Shown here: positions 54,712 to 64,000 of the stretch, piece after piece
How the letters are laid out: each line of letters begins with the position of its first letter
Numbering within the stretch: position 1 is the first letter of the stretch
Origin: Ochromonas danica
Taxonomy: Eukaryota > Sar > Chrysophyceae > Chromulinales > Chromulinaceae
Length of the DNA stretch: 64,000 nt
NCBI GenBank assembly: GCA_015146655.1
Contig: VKHL01000069.1
Coordinates: 62,001-126,000, forward strand
Direction: 5' to 3'
Translations under genes and position numbers: made by a program
The notes under the pieces: generated by a model
What the model was told of the DNA's origin: nothing
The model's input: the letters and a program-made list of their open reading frames with translations, nothing else
The model's database searches: none

Positions 54712-56212
54712 CTAAGTGTTTGGTTTATTATCCAAAGAGTTTTGATTATTTGAAAGTTCACTTGCTAGATTATAAGCACGTCTCATGCCTGCAGCAAACT
54801 CTTCATGGGAGACTGTGCCGTCCCTATTCGTATCCATTTCTTGAAGGGCGAGATGAGCTCTGTCAGCAAGAGTGACGGAACTTCCTTTTGATTGAGGGAA
54901 AGGGTTCCAGTCCAATCTACATCATCAACCATCGACACCATTAGCTGCTAGAAAGGCGGTATTAACACGAGGAGACTAACCCTAGCAGCTTAAATGCTTG
55001 AAATATCTCCTTCTCTACAATCACCCCATCTTCATTGCTATCAATAATCTTGAAAACCTATAGAAACATTCATGTTAAGATCATATTATATATGAAGCAC
55101 AAAAAGGACAGCTCAAAGACCTAACCGCAGCAATAACATGATCAATGTACTCAGCCTCGTTGTTTCCAGAGGCACGAGACCGTACCGCTCGCTGGTAATC
55201 CACAAGTCGCTTATTCGTTTGTAAATAGACTTCAAGTTGGTTGGATGCTTCAAGCCAGGTGAAGAATAGTGTCCAAGCATCATACACTGTATGCGCCAAA
55301 ATTGGTACCACTATATTCCATCCACTAGCAATGAAGGAGATTCCAAACAGTGCACCCAGAACACTTTCTACAACTGATCCGGCACCGAATGAAGCTACGT
55401 GGGCTAATCCAAAAAGCGCACTGGAGATTGCCACAGATGCCTCTAGACCAAGCAACGAGTGCAGCCAAGTCAACAGCACACCTCTAAAAAGTAACTCTTC
55501 CGTAATTCCAGCCGCTGAAGACATAAGAAAGGAAAGACCTAAGGCAGATAGCTTTGAAGTCTTTCTTCCTAATAGCATCAAAGTGTAGACCTTGGTATCC
55601 CGAAGTAACTTCTGACTTACATCCCATGGGATACGATCAAAGACTGCCCCTAAGCCTATTCCAACAATCAGCTGCAGTGAGAGACTTCAAAGGGATGTTA
55701 AGCTTCAAACAAGCTAACCTGCCATCACAGTTCCAACGCCAACTCCAAAGGCAATAGAAGGCAGCGAGAAGTCCAAAGAAGGAATGTTCAGCGGATCGAG
55801 ATTGAAAATAGCGCTGGTCACTATGGTAAATAGAAGAATGACACCTTGACCTCCCAGAACTAAGCCTATTGAGCGAGGGTCGGCTCTGGTAGGAAAAGTG
55901 ATATTCTTGGTCGCAGGTCCAACGTCTTGGTCTTCCTGTCGGTCAAGTTCAACACTATGAGCATGATTACCAACAATGGTTATAACAAATACATGCCTGA
56001 CTTGGCGGAAGAGCCGCTAAAGGCGTAACAGAGTGTTGGGAAACCGTGGGTTTCAAGCATGAAGTATGTGAAAGTCTAGTTGAACATGAAACTAGATTGG
56101 TTGCTGGAAGTAAGATAGTCTTTTGAAACCCCTTGTGAACTAACGAATGATATCCAGTTGATATATGAAAGAGAATAAACACAATCACGAAAAGAAATTT
56201 CGAGCTCATCAT
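54712..56212 (-). CDS. CPBP-family intramembrane protease fused to EF-hands
   Basis: Exons run from a first exon starting at 56212, through one ending at 55719, then 55655-55126, 55057-54981 and 54916-54712. The first intron is unresolved (the best phase-compatible guess is 56029-55936). A signal peptide (MSSKFLFVIVFILFHISTG) begins the protein, and a presequence-like region follows. The CPBP (CAAX protease/bacteriocin-processing) domain has EELLFRGVLLTWLHSLLG (motif 1), ALFGLAHVASFG (motif 2) and LAHTVYDAWTLF (motif 3), with TM segments throughout. After it, two EF-hands appear only when the short exons are joined: IIDSNEDGVIVEKEIF and MDTNRDGTVSHEEF, ending NSLDNKPNT. The family cleaves transmembrane or prenylated peptides. 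Calcium control is inference. Secretory or plastid targeting is likely. Confidence 0.78.
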
Positions 56213-56706
56213 CGTTGTCTTTGCTTTTGTTTCGATTTCATTCGAGGCAGCTCCCGCTCTCCCAATCTCTCATAATTCCATGGAATCCATACAGAGCTTC
56301 GGCGTTCCAATCGCGGCCACCAACTGTACGAAAAAGCTGACCAAAACCTCCCTCTTGCTTGTCTCCACCTTTTATTAAGTTATTCAAGCATGGAAAATAT
56401 CTTCAACAAACAGTATATCACTATTCTCTAAACTAACCATTCACACAGCGATCCTAAGAATTAGCTACAAGTATTTAATAGTATTTTCCTCCTTTGTACT
56501 ATACTATCCATTTACCATGCAGAAGAGGAACATGCAGCGTATAATGGAAGTAACATCATCTGAAATCTCATCAACCACACATACGCACATGAGGGCAAAG
56601 AAATATAATAAATCCCGTCATAAAACAAAATAGAAAACCTGGTATCGATGTTTGACAGGATAGCTTCACGCATTACAAAAATAGGACTGGATTGAGCACG
56701 CGATTA
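56213..56706. other. Intergenic between CPBP and RRM genes
   Basis: About 490 bp upstream of the CPBP gene. No recognisable gene or repeat. Confidence 0.5.
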
Positions 56707-57872
56707 TTAATAGTGAGGATGAGAAGAATAAGCGTCCCTTGTATTCGAACTCCCCGTTCTGTTCCAAAAGGCTTGAAAGATCGGTTGCTGAGACTGTGAA
56801 TTCGGCCCAAACGAGGGCAAACTCCGCTGCTGGACTGGAGGGGTGGCGGCAGCATTAGGATGCGATGAAGAAGAAGAATCACCGCTTCTAGATGTGAGTG
56901 AACCAGAAGAGGAAGATAATAAGTGCCCATCGGGAACTCGTACAGAGTCGGTGTTTGGTGCAGTAACAGTATATTGATTCACATCATATCGCTGGGAACT
57001 TATCGATTGCATGTCTCCATTAGAAAGTACATTTCCACGATGACCAGAAAATGAACCATTTGCTCTTATCTGAGAAGTAGAAGAAGGATAGGAAGAGAAA
57101 GTGCTGGGACCAGTGGGGTGAAGAGCGGCAGGATAAGATGGAAGCTGTGAGAACTGGGCGGCATGATGCGATTGAAGGCTACGAGAAAGATCTACTCTCA
57201 ACAATAATCCATCAATGCTCGAACCATTGAGAGCTTCAGCTGCAGCAAAGCACGACTGTACTCCAATTGGACCTGTGATAAAATGAATAAAAGCTAAACC
57301 ACTTTGTTGACGCCCTTTGGAATCGATGGTGCAATCTTTAATGATAATATCTTCTATCAGACCATGGACAGAAAATATGCGATGTAAATCGAACTCCGTG
57401 ATAGAATAATTCACCTATCAATATCAATAGTTAACAGTCAAACATTAAGCAGGCACATGAGTATAAGGGGAAAGACAACACTTACTATATAAGTCATAAA
57501 ACGCACTTGAAGCGAATTTGCAGGTAGATTGTCACCATTTACAGGCTTAGTATGCTGAATGGTCGCTCTTCTAACCCTAGAAAGACAAGCACAGCAGATT
57601 CAGTTTCATTGTTGAAGAACACCACAGAATGCCACTCACTTGATCTTCCTACCACAGAAATGATGACCATCAAGATACCTACGAGCCAATTCCACGGCTT
57701 CGAATGATCCCAAAGAAACAAATGCATAGGAGGTTGCTCTACCGCTTTTAGCGCCATTGTGGAGTTGAACTCCACTAACGCTTCCGAAGGTTGAAAACAG
57801 AGCAGTAATTTCCTGTTCAGTACAATAGTTTGATAGGTCACCAACAAAAAGAGCTCGATAATCAAAGTTCAT
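56707..57872 (-). CDS. Two-RRM RNA-binding protein
   Basis: Three exons (57872-57640, 57576-57486, 57414-56707) with introns of 63 and 71 nt give about 343 residues. The first RRM begins right after the start: YRALFVGDLSNYCTEQEITA with RNP2 (LFVGDL), then SGRATSYAFVSL (RNP1-like). The second RRM crosses the splices: LQVRFMTYIVNYSITEFDLH, then GRQQSGLAFIHFIT and LRVDLSR. The C-terminal ~130 residues are Ser/Gln/Pro-rich and disordered. This is the architecture of many TIA1/Pub1-like or Nam8-like splicing and mRNA-stability proteins, but the family cannot be pinned down. An in-frame frame upstream of 57872 is open but lacks RRM-like sequence; I take the ATG immediately before the RRM. Confidence 0.82.
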
Positions 57873-59668
57873 ATTGACAATATTCGTCCTTCTATCTCGA
57901 AGGAAATCAAAGAATAATAACCCAAAAAAAAACAACCGCAACGAAGTCCAACAAAAGAAGAGGAGCAGGGACATTATGCGCATCGTCAGCGTTGGGCGAT
58001 GGGTGTTGAAGACAGCAGCGGCAACTCCTCAACTGCTCCCCGCTGTGTTCAGTAGTGCTCCGTGCAGTGCCTGTGTGTGCAGTGTGTGCACCTGTGCGGG
58101 GGGCAAAACAGCAACATCCCACACAACAAAAGAACGCCACTTCCTTGAAACCTGCCGAAAGCTCCTTGAACCAACCCGCCCGACCAGGAGCAAAGTTCAA
58201 CAAAAGTCCGTTTAAAAAGTTTGGGTGGTGATGAAGAGAATGACGCAAGTGGGTATTGGAAGTTTGATGGAAACAAGAGAGGATTGGGATTGATTCGTGG
58301 AAAATGCTTGTTTTGAACAAAAGGAGGGCTTATAAAAACTCTCTCGAGTTTGGCGTTGCTGAAGGGAATAGCTCATTTTCACCAGAATCAAAGAACAAAT
58401 GCGCTAATCAAAGGGGATTCTAAACTATGCCTCGCTACAAGACAAGGTTGCTTGCTTCATGTTACGTCCTGACAACAAACATATGGCAAACACGTTATTG
58501 CCGATGAAAACTTATAGCACTCTATTCTCAAGCTTTCGATTCTTCCTCTTCATCTTGCCCTTGAAGCCTGCGAAGTATCGAAGAAATATCCTGAATGTTA
58601 TTAACAGTCACCACAGAATTGAAGCCATTGGAAATACAATGTGAGGATTCGAAACCCTAGGTATTGCATCTCTTTGGCAGAGTGACATGAATAAAACCCG
58701 TTACCATCCTGAGGAGATGCAATTCTAGCCTCAATGCTTATGTACTCCAGCAGTTTGCCACTTTCATCCGTGAAGAAGCAAGATTCGTTCACAGAAAGAT
58801 CGTTAAATTGCGAAAGGATTTTCGATTTCGCTCTCCCTGTTCAAGACGAAGAACCATTTACTCGCAACGACCTTAACAGGAAAGACAAAAATCCTCATTG
58901 AAAAGTCCTTCGCTTTCCCTCGAGTGCTGAAGAACTCATCATGCAGGTTCAGAGGCCAACGTATGCTAAGCGGCGCTTAGTATATAGCGTGCTTCATTGT
59001 ATGGATGATAATGATGAATTGCAAGGGCAACACCGGCGTGCAGCTGTGTTCCGTTCAGATCTATTCCATTCAGTTCCCGGCTTGAGAACTGGAATCAACT
59101 TTTTAGGTTCTGGGTAGAATATTGGATTGATTGGGATTGGATTGACATATTTCGTATTTCGGGATATTCTCCTTCAAATCTTGGATTAGTCAAAGTGGAT
59201 TTCAACGTAGCATTATGGATCACGTGACTTTGCTAAACACTGCTTAGCATTTCAATTTCAATTTCAATTTGATTATGTTGTAAATAAAGCGTGAATGCAC
59301 CGAATTGCTTCCACGTCTGCGGCCGTTTGATAACACAGATATTCTTGTTGCATAAAACGCGCATGACATTTCCTAGCAATGAAAGCCACATTTGGCAATC
59401 AAAGCATCAAATTGATGGTACAATCCAATTGCAAAAATCTCGTTGAAGGGGCATTCCTGAGTCAACAGAACAAATGCCAACAATTCCAACAATTGATTGT
59501 GGTTTTCTCTTTCTCTGCTACGGGTTTTCGTTACCCGGTTTCCGGATTTTCGGGTTTTCGGTTTCCTGCTGGTGCTTTTGGACCGTTTTGAGCTTTGTTT
59601 TTGGCATCAAATCAATCAATCGAGGCAATGAAAACACCAAGTACATAGAACGAGTCTTTATCCCAACC
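57873..59668. other. Intergenic region, 1.8 kb
   Basis: Divergent interval between the RRM gene and the IQ/pseudo-caspase gene. Locally GC-rich at 58010-58200 with TGTGTGCAGTGTGTGCA-type sequence and a Phe-rich-looking TTTCGGGTTTTCGG repeat at 59520-59580. No open frame carries a recognisable motif. Confidence 0.5.
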
Positions 59669-62612
59669 ATGAGGAAAATAACTAGGCCAAGTCATCGATC
59701 AAATAGTCATGTAGAATCTTTAAATGAGAAAGTGGATAAGCCTAGAGCCAATTGCTTTGCAGCAGTTTGTTCTCAATACCAAAATATAATGTATGACTAT
59801 AGCCATAATAGAAAAGTTACTCAAGCAAGTATTCGAATTCAGTGTGCCTGGAGATGTTATTTAGCTCGTCGCAAAGCGCAAGATTATTATCGAGGTCGCT
59901 ATCGAAAAATTTACGATCACAATCAACGCTGCTATGTCTACCAGAATAAAGTCACAAAGGATATGCAGGATGACTTACCCGATTTCTTTGGTAATCAAGA
60001 AATACCCAATCCTCCTGAGCGTTATGGTGCCCCTTTCGATTATAATCCTGGTAATGAACCAAATGGCGATGGATTCGCCTTGATCATCTCAAATAGCCAG
60101 TTCCCTTTGGGTCAGTGGGTTCCATCTCATCCTGAATTAGATGATGATCATGACAAGCTGAGATATGTCTTAACTCATGAGTTCATGGGTAGAGTTAGAC
60201 CTGAGCATTGCTTTTCTTTAAAGAATGCTACAACCTTGGAAGTGAAAGAAGCTTTGAAGAGATTGCATCGAGTAATTCGCAGAGATGCATTTCTTTTTGT
60301 CTATATTGCTACTCATGTTTTGAATATTCGAGGCGGAGGAGACCCTGAAAATGAAGGAGAGACTACCTATTTTGCATTTCGCAATTCTATTTGGGGTAAA
60401 ACAAAGGAAATCACCGAATCGACAATTGGCATCACCGAGTTGACTAATCTTCTCAATAAGATTAAATGCAGATATAAAACGATAGCTCTAAATTATGCGC
60501 ATGCTCCACCTCCTCGGCAAGCCTTTTTCTCAAGCAGCAAGCAAGTCTATCCTGTGCCAAATCTTCTAAGACAATTGTCAGAGCTTTGTCATTGTCCGGT
60601 TATAGCAGCTTGCGCAATAGGTTTTAAAATGAAAGATTATATGAAAGGATATCCAGCTATTAATTGGCAAGATCCACATACCCCAATTCTGCCATCAGGT
60701 GGTGTGATGATGAAGGATAAGGTGAAATCTGGAACAAAAACAAAGTCTATGATGTCCACACAAACTATGGTAGATAAGCAGATACATCCTTCTGGAAGTA
60801 ATTTGACTGAAGATCCATCAGAAGATTCCGATGATATAGTGATTAATGATCCAGAGAAGGGATTATATGGAACATTCTATAGCAAAACATGGGAGAATCT
60901 CATGAAAGATCTGGCTTTGAAGATAAAACCTCCCATCTCTAAAACTTCTCGTCCCCCCGCTCCTCATCCAGTCTGGACTCAGAATGAACAAACAGGTTTT
61001 GCTATTAAAGTAGATTTGCCTGATGCACATATGCAAAATAGCTATTGGAGACAGCTTCTGTATTGGCGACTTCTTCGTACAGGAGCTAAACCTGTCAACG
61101 TATGCAAGAGAATTATTCGCCACCAAGAAAGAGTGAATATGACGGCACCGAGACAAGCTTCTCTTACATACCAAGGGTAAAGATTAATTTGTTTTTTGTT
61201 TTTCTTCTTTGTTGCTAACGGTAGCTTGCTTACTTAGGAATTCTCTGTTTGGTGCTGCTATGATTGCAGCATTCCGAGGAGGTGCCAGTCGATCAAATCA
61301 AAGCTATGTCACTTTATTCGATGTGTTCGTGTTTGTCTACAAACATATGAATCAGGTATTAGATGAAGTTAATATAGCTCGTAAGAATGCAGAAGAGGAA
61401 GCTGCCAGACTAGCTGAAGAAGCAGCGAAGAAAGATGACAAAACTAACACTTATAAAAGGACCAAGAAAGACAAAGACAGCAAGAAGGATAATAAGAAAG
61501 ATGAAAAGAAAGGCAAAGGTAAAGACAAGGGAAAATATGTCGGGAATGACAAGAAGACAACAGATCAGCCTAAGTCTGAAACTAAAAGTAATATTGGTAG
61601 TTCATCAATAGAGTCCACCACGATGTTTGATCTTCGTGTGATTAATCAAACACCATGTATTTATATTCCTAATGGAGAGTTATCCTTTCTATGGAATCCT
61701 ATTTGTTATCGTTGTGGACCTCCCACAGCTCCTGAGAGACCCTATGTCTTACAAACATATCCCACTTCTGTCCTTCTTGAATGGTTTAATCCTCCTTTTG
61801 ATGGTGTACCACCTGTCAAATATAAGATTCATATGCAGAATGTGACACGTAATTTCCATCATTGGGAAGAAGTTTATTATGCTGGAGAGATTACCAAAAC
61901 AAAATTCTTGGTGCGAAATCTACCTATTGGAGTGTCCTGTCAATTCAAAGTCTCAGCTTACAATAATGGTGGCTGGAGTGCACACTCTGATCCAACAAGT
62001 TTTGTCACACCAGGTGAAGAACAAGGCGAAATTACCCGAGATCTTCGTTGGCATCGTGTTCGTCAAGGTGGAGTCTTATCGATACTAGATCAAATGACGA
62101 AATATCGTATAAACCGTGATGAGCAATTGATTGGATTGAGAATTCTACATGGTATTGGTTGTTGCAACAGTGGATATAAATCAACTGCCTTTGCTCTGGA
62201 AATTGCACAGAAATGCTTTGAAGTTGCTCAAAGCTTTCCATCTGATGCAGATATCATGACTTTGGTCTTCAATACATTGACTTGGTGCCTTCATGGTAAA
62301 AGTGAACGAAAAGTTCGTCAATATTGTAATACCAATCATTTGGATGAGCTAGTTGCACGACAAGCTGATAAATTTCGTCATCATACGGGGTTAATTAATA
62401 GTATACAAGGGTTAAGAAGTGGGAATATGCATAAATATCTCCCTGAGATACCTGAATTTAAGTATAAAGTGTTGTTTCCTGCTGAAGAGAAGAAGGTGGA
62501 AGAGAGTGATGATGATGATGATGAGAATGAAGGTGAAGATGATGGAAGTGAAATATCATTAGAAAATGGTAGTATAAAATCCATGGGATTAGCGTCTGTA
62601 TCTATTGGGTAA
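59669..62612 (+). CDS. IQ motif / catalytically dead caspase-like / FN3 protein
   Basis: Two exons (59669-61176, 61238-62612) with a 61-nt intron encode about 960 residues. I use the ATG before RKITRPSHRS; upstream frame sequence is Phe-rich and unlike protein. An IQ motif, ASIRIQCAWRCYLARRKAQD, lies near residues 53-73 and should bind calmodulin. A caspase/metacaspase-type alpha-beta domain follows: GFALIISNSQFPLGQWV, DHDKLRYVLTHEF, then DAFLFVYIATHVLNIRGG with the expected His at residue 216. At the usual catalytic DxCHSG position it reads LNYAHAPP, with Ala277 instead of Cys, so peptidase activity is not expected. The fold ends at SLFGAAMIAAFRGG through FDVFVFVYKHM, after the splice. Then come a Lys-rich linker, an FN3 domain (residues ~660-765) starting PPTAPERPYVLQTYPTSV, and a helical C-terminus with an acidic tail. 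Function unknown. Confidence 0.75.
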
Positions 62613-62746
62613 AAGGTTGCCAGAGTGAATTACATTATTTATTTATGTAATTACATAACATAATCATTTCCACCCATTCTGATTCACTTCCAACTTCTCG
62701 TTTTCCAGATTGACTGACTATTACTACCCTGTGGTTAGTCACTATT

Positions 62747-64000
62747 ATGGAAGACATTGTTAGAACACCAGATCAAGAAGAAGTTCTTGTAGGAGATGAG
62801 GAGAGAAATAAAGAAATGACTTCCATAGACGCTCTTCTCTCTGACAACGACATAGAAGAAATCATCTCTATTTTCCCAACACCTGCTGCTCTATCTTCAT
62901 TGATAAACGAATCTACTATTCCTATCATACCATCTCATTTCCTTATAAAACATAAGACAGCTGTCTTTTGGCATCCAGCTTGTGCATTACATGATATTCC
63001 TGATCATCCTGAACAACCTGATCGTGTCAATAAGACTATTCAAGCACTTCGACAATCAACTCTTTTACAAGATGTTTCTTTCCGTGAAGCTAGTCTAGCA
63101 CCTATGGAAACAACACGATTATTTCATAGTGAGAAAATGATTAAAGCATTCAAAACATTATGGAAAGAAACAGAGGAGACTTATTATCGTAAGAAAGAGA
63201 TTATTAGTGAATCCTTAGATGGTGGAGATACTAAAGTTATGTTTACTACACGTGAAGCTGTATTACGTGCTGTTGGTGCAGTTACTAATGCTGTAGATGC
63301 TATCTATTCTCCTACGATCTCACCCACAAATCGTGTAGATACTGCCTTTTGTTGTATTCGTCCACCTGGTCATCATGCTGAACCAGATCGTGCGTTTGGA
63401 TTTTGCTTCTTTAATAATATTGGTATTGGTGTCAAATATTTACAATCCAAATATTCTGTCAAGAAAGTCGCAGTGTTAGATTTTGATGTTCATCATGGTA
63501 ATGGCACGGAAGAAGGCTTTCTAGAGGATGTCTCCGTTTTCTATGGAAGTACTCATGAGAAAGGTGCCTTCCCTGGAACTGGATGGGATCCATCCCCTAA
63601 AGTGGGTGAGCATGCTTTACATGAACGAGATCGTCGTATTGTTAATCGACATCTTCATTCTGGACCGAATAGTAGGAATGAGTTCTATGTGAAGTGGAAA
63701 GAGATTTTATTAGAGATGGAACGCTTTCAACCACAAGCAATCTTCATATCTGCAGGTTTTGATGCACATGATGATGATCCATTATCTGATATTGAGTTAG
63801 TGGATGAGGATTTCCGTTGGATCACTCGACAGATTCTTGTTACTGCTTTGCGATTGAGCATTATATCAGGCAATAGAGTTCCTGTGATTTCCGCCTTGGA
63901 AGGGGGTTATGATATTGATGCTATATCTCGATCTGCCATTGCACATGTAAATGCATTGCAAGAAGGCTTTGCTGGTGTGGCTGATCTCTTCTATCAAGAG
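62747..64000 (+). CDS. Histone deacetylase-like amidohydrolase (3' end outside window)
   Basis: Open from ATG 62747 to the window edge, 418 codons seen. The arginase/deacetylase fold shows HPACALHDIPDHPEQPDRVN, the catalytic dyad region FCCIRPPGHHAEPDRAFGFC with FNNIGIGVKYL, the zinc site VLDFDVHHGNGTEEGF, the second metal Asp in ISAGFDAHDDDPL, and the LEGGYDIDAI loop. All zinc ligands are in place, so it should be an active class II type deacetylase or a related acetylpolyamine amidohydrolase. Sequence alone does not separate these. A short acidic N-terminal extension precedes the domain. No signal peptide. Confidence 0.9.
   Translation, partial: MEDIVRTPDQEEVLVGDEERNKEMTSIDALLSDNDIEEIISIFPTPAALSSLINESTIPIIPSHFLIKHKTAVFWHPACALHDIPDHPEQPDRVNKTIQALRQSTLLQDVSFREASLAPMETTRLFHSEKMIKAFKTLWKETEETYYRKKEIISESLDGGDTKVMFTTREAVLRAVGAVTNAVDAIYSPTISPTNRVDTAFCCIRPPGHHAEPDRAFGFCFFNNIGIGVKYLQSKYSVKKVAVLDFDVHHGNGTEEGFLEDVSVFYGSTHEKGAFPGTGWDPSPKVGEHALHERDRRIVNRHLHSGPNSRNEFYVKWKEILLEMERFQPQAIFISAGFDAHDDDPLSDIELVDEDFRWITRQILVTALRLSIISGNRVPVISALEGGYDIDAISRSAIAHVNALQEGFAGVADLFYQE

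Noticed and set aside
57907-58320. Minus-strand frame upstream of the RRM gene with many Cys and His
   Set aside because: No domain, and it lies in GC-rich presumed promoter sequence before the RRM start.
1-64000. Search for tRNA, rRNA, CRISPR arrays and viral elements
   Set aside because: I saw no T-loop/anticodon arrangement, no rRNA-like block, no spaced direct repeats and no reverse transcriptase, integrase or capsid-like frame. A tRNAscan/Infernal run would be needed to exclude small RNAs.

Overview
This is a nuclear segment of a eukaryote. Almost every gene is a eukaryotic family member: TFIIIC B-block subunit, Rrp12, Cwc15, Trm13, MANF, NADSYN1, OTU protease, a histone deacetylase homologue and an RRM protein. 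Several genes are cut by short GT-AG introns of about 49-134 nt. The DNA is AT-rich, and most genes prefer codons such as TTA, GGT and CGT. My best guess is a stramenopile alga or a close heterotrophic relative. The guess rests on the long PTSQPTGQPS-type repeat protein with EGF-like modules, a GOST-type 7TM/lipase fusion, and several proteins with N-terminal signal peptides that could be secretory or secondary-plastid targeted. It is inference, not proof; no ribosomal or organellar marker is present.

Layout. 1-17 kb: a 7TM-lipase fusion (minus, runs off the left edge), GTF3C1-like TFIIIC subunit (minus), an FkbM-type methyltransferase-like protein (plus), a GH65/PGGHG-type glycosidase (plus), Trm13 (minus) and an LRR/F-box-like protein (minus). 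17-19.6 kb: a gene-poor stretch with a short element bounded by terminal inverted repeats and holding a G22 tract, a ~400-bp near-perfect palindrome, and a broken duplicate of the 5' end of the LRR gene. 19.6-30 kb: a membrane hybrid histidine kinase, a truncated glutathione S-transferase pseudogene, Rrp12, MANF and Cwc15. 30.7-41.5 kb: an OTU protease with two chromo/tudor-like modules, a ten-exon long-chain alcohol oxidase, glutamine-dependent NAD synthetase and a PhyH-type dioxygenase. 41.8-51 kb: the PT-repeat/EGF secreted protein, a YqaJ-like nuclease with a signal peptide, the intact GST parent of the pseudogene, and a large disordered protein. 51-64 kb: a TPR protein ending in a villin headpiece, a CPBP intramembrane protease fused to EF-hands, a two-RRM protein, an IQ/caspase-fold/FN3 protein that lacks the catalytic cysteine, and the 5' part of a histone deacetylase-like enzyme.

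The genes do not form one pathway; the order looks like an ordinary compact protist genome with several divergent gene pairs. The most notable content is a set of unusual domain fusions (7TM+lipase, TPR+villin headpiece, CPBP+EF-hand, IQ+pseudo-caspase+FN3, myristoyl+chromo/tudor+OTU) and the repeat-rich island at 17-18.5 kb. No retroviral or other viral element, tRNA, rRNA or CRISPR array was recognised. Splice sites were read by eye from GT/AG, frame and homology, and need transcript support.
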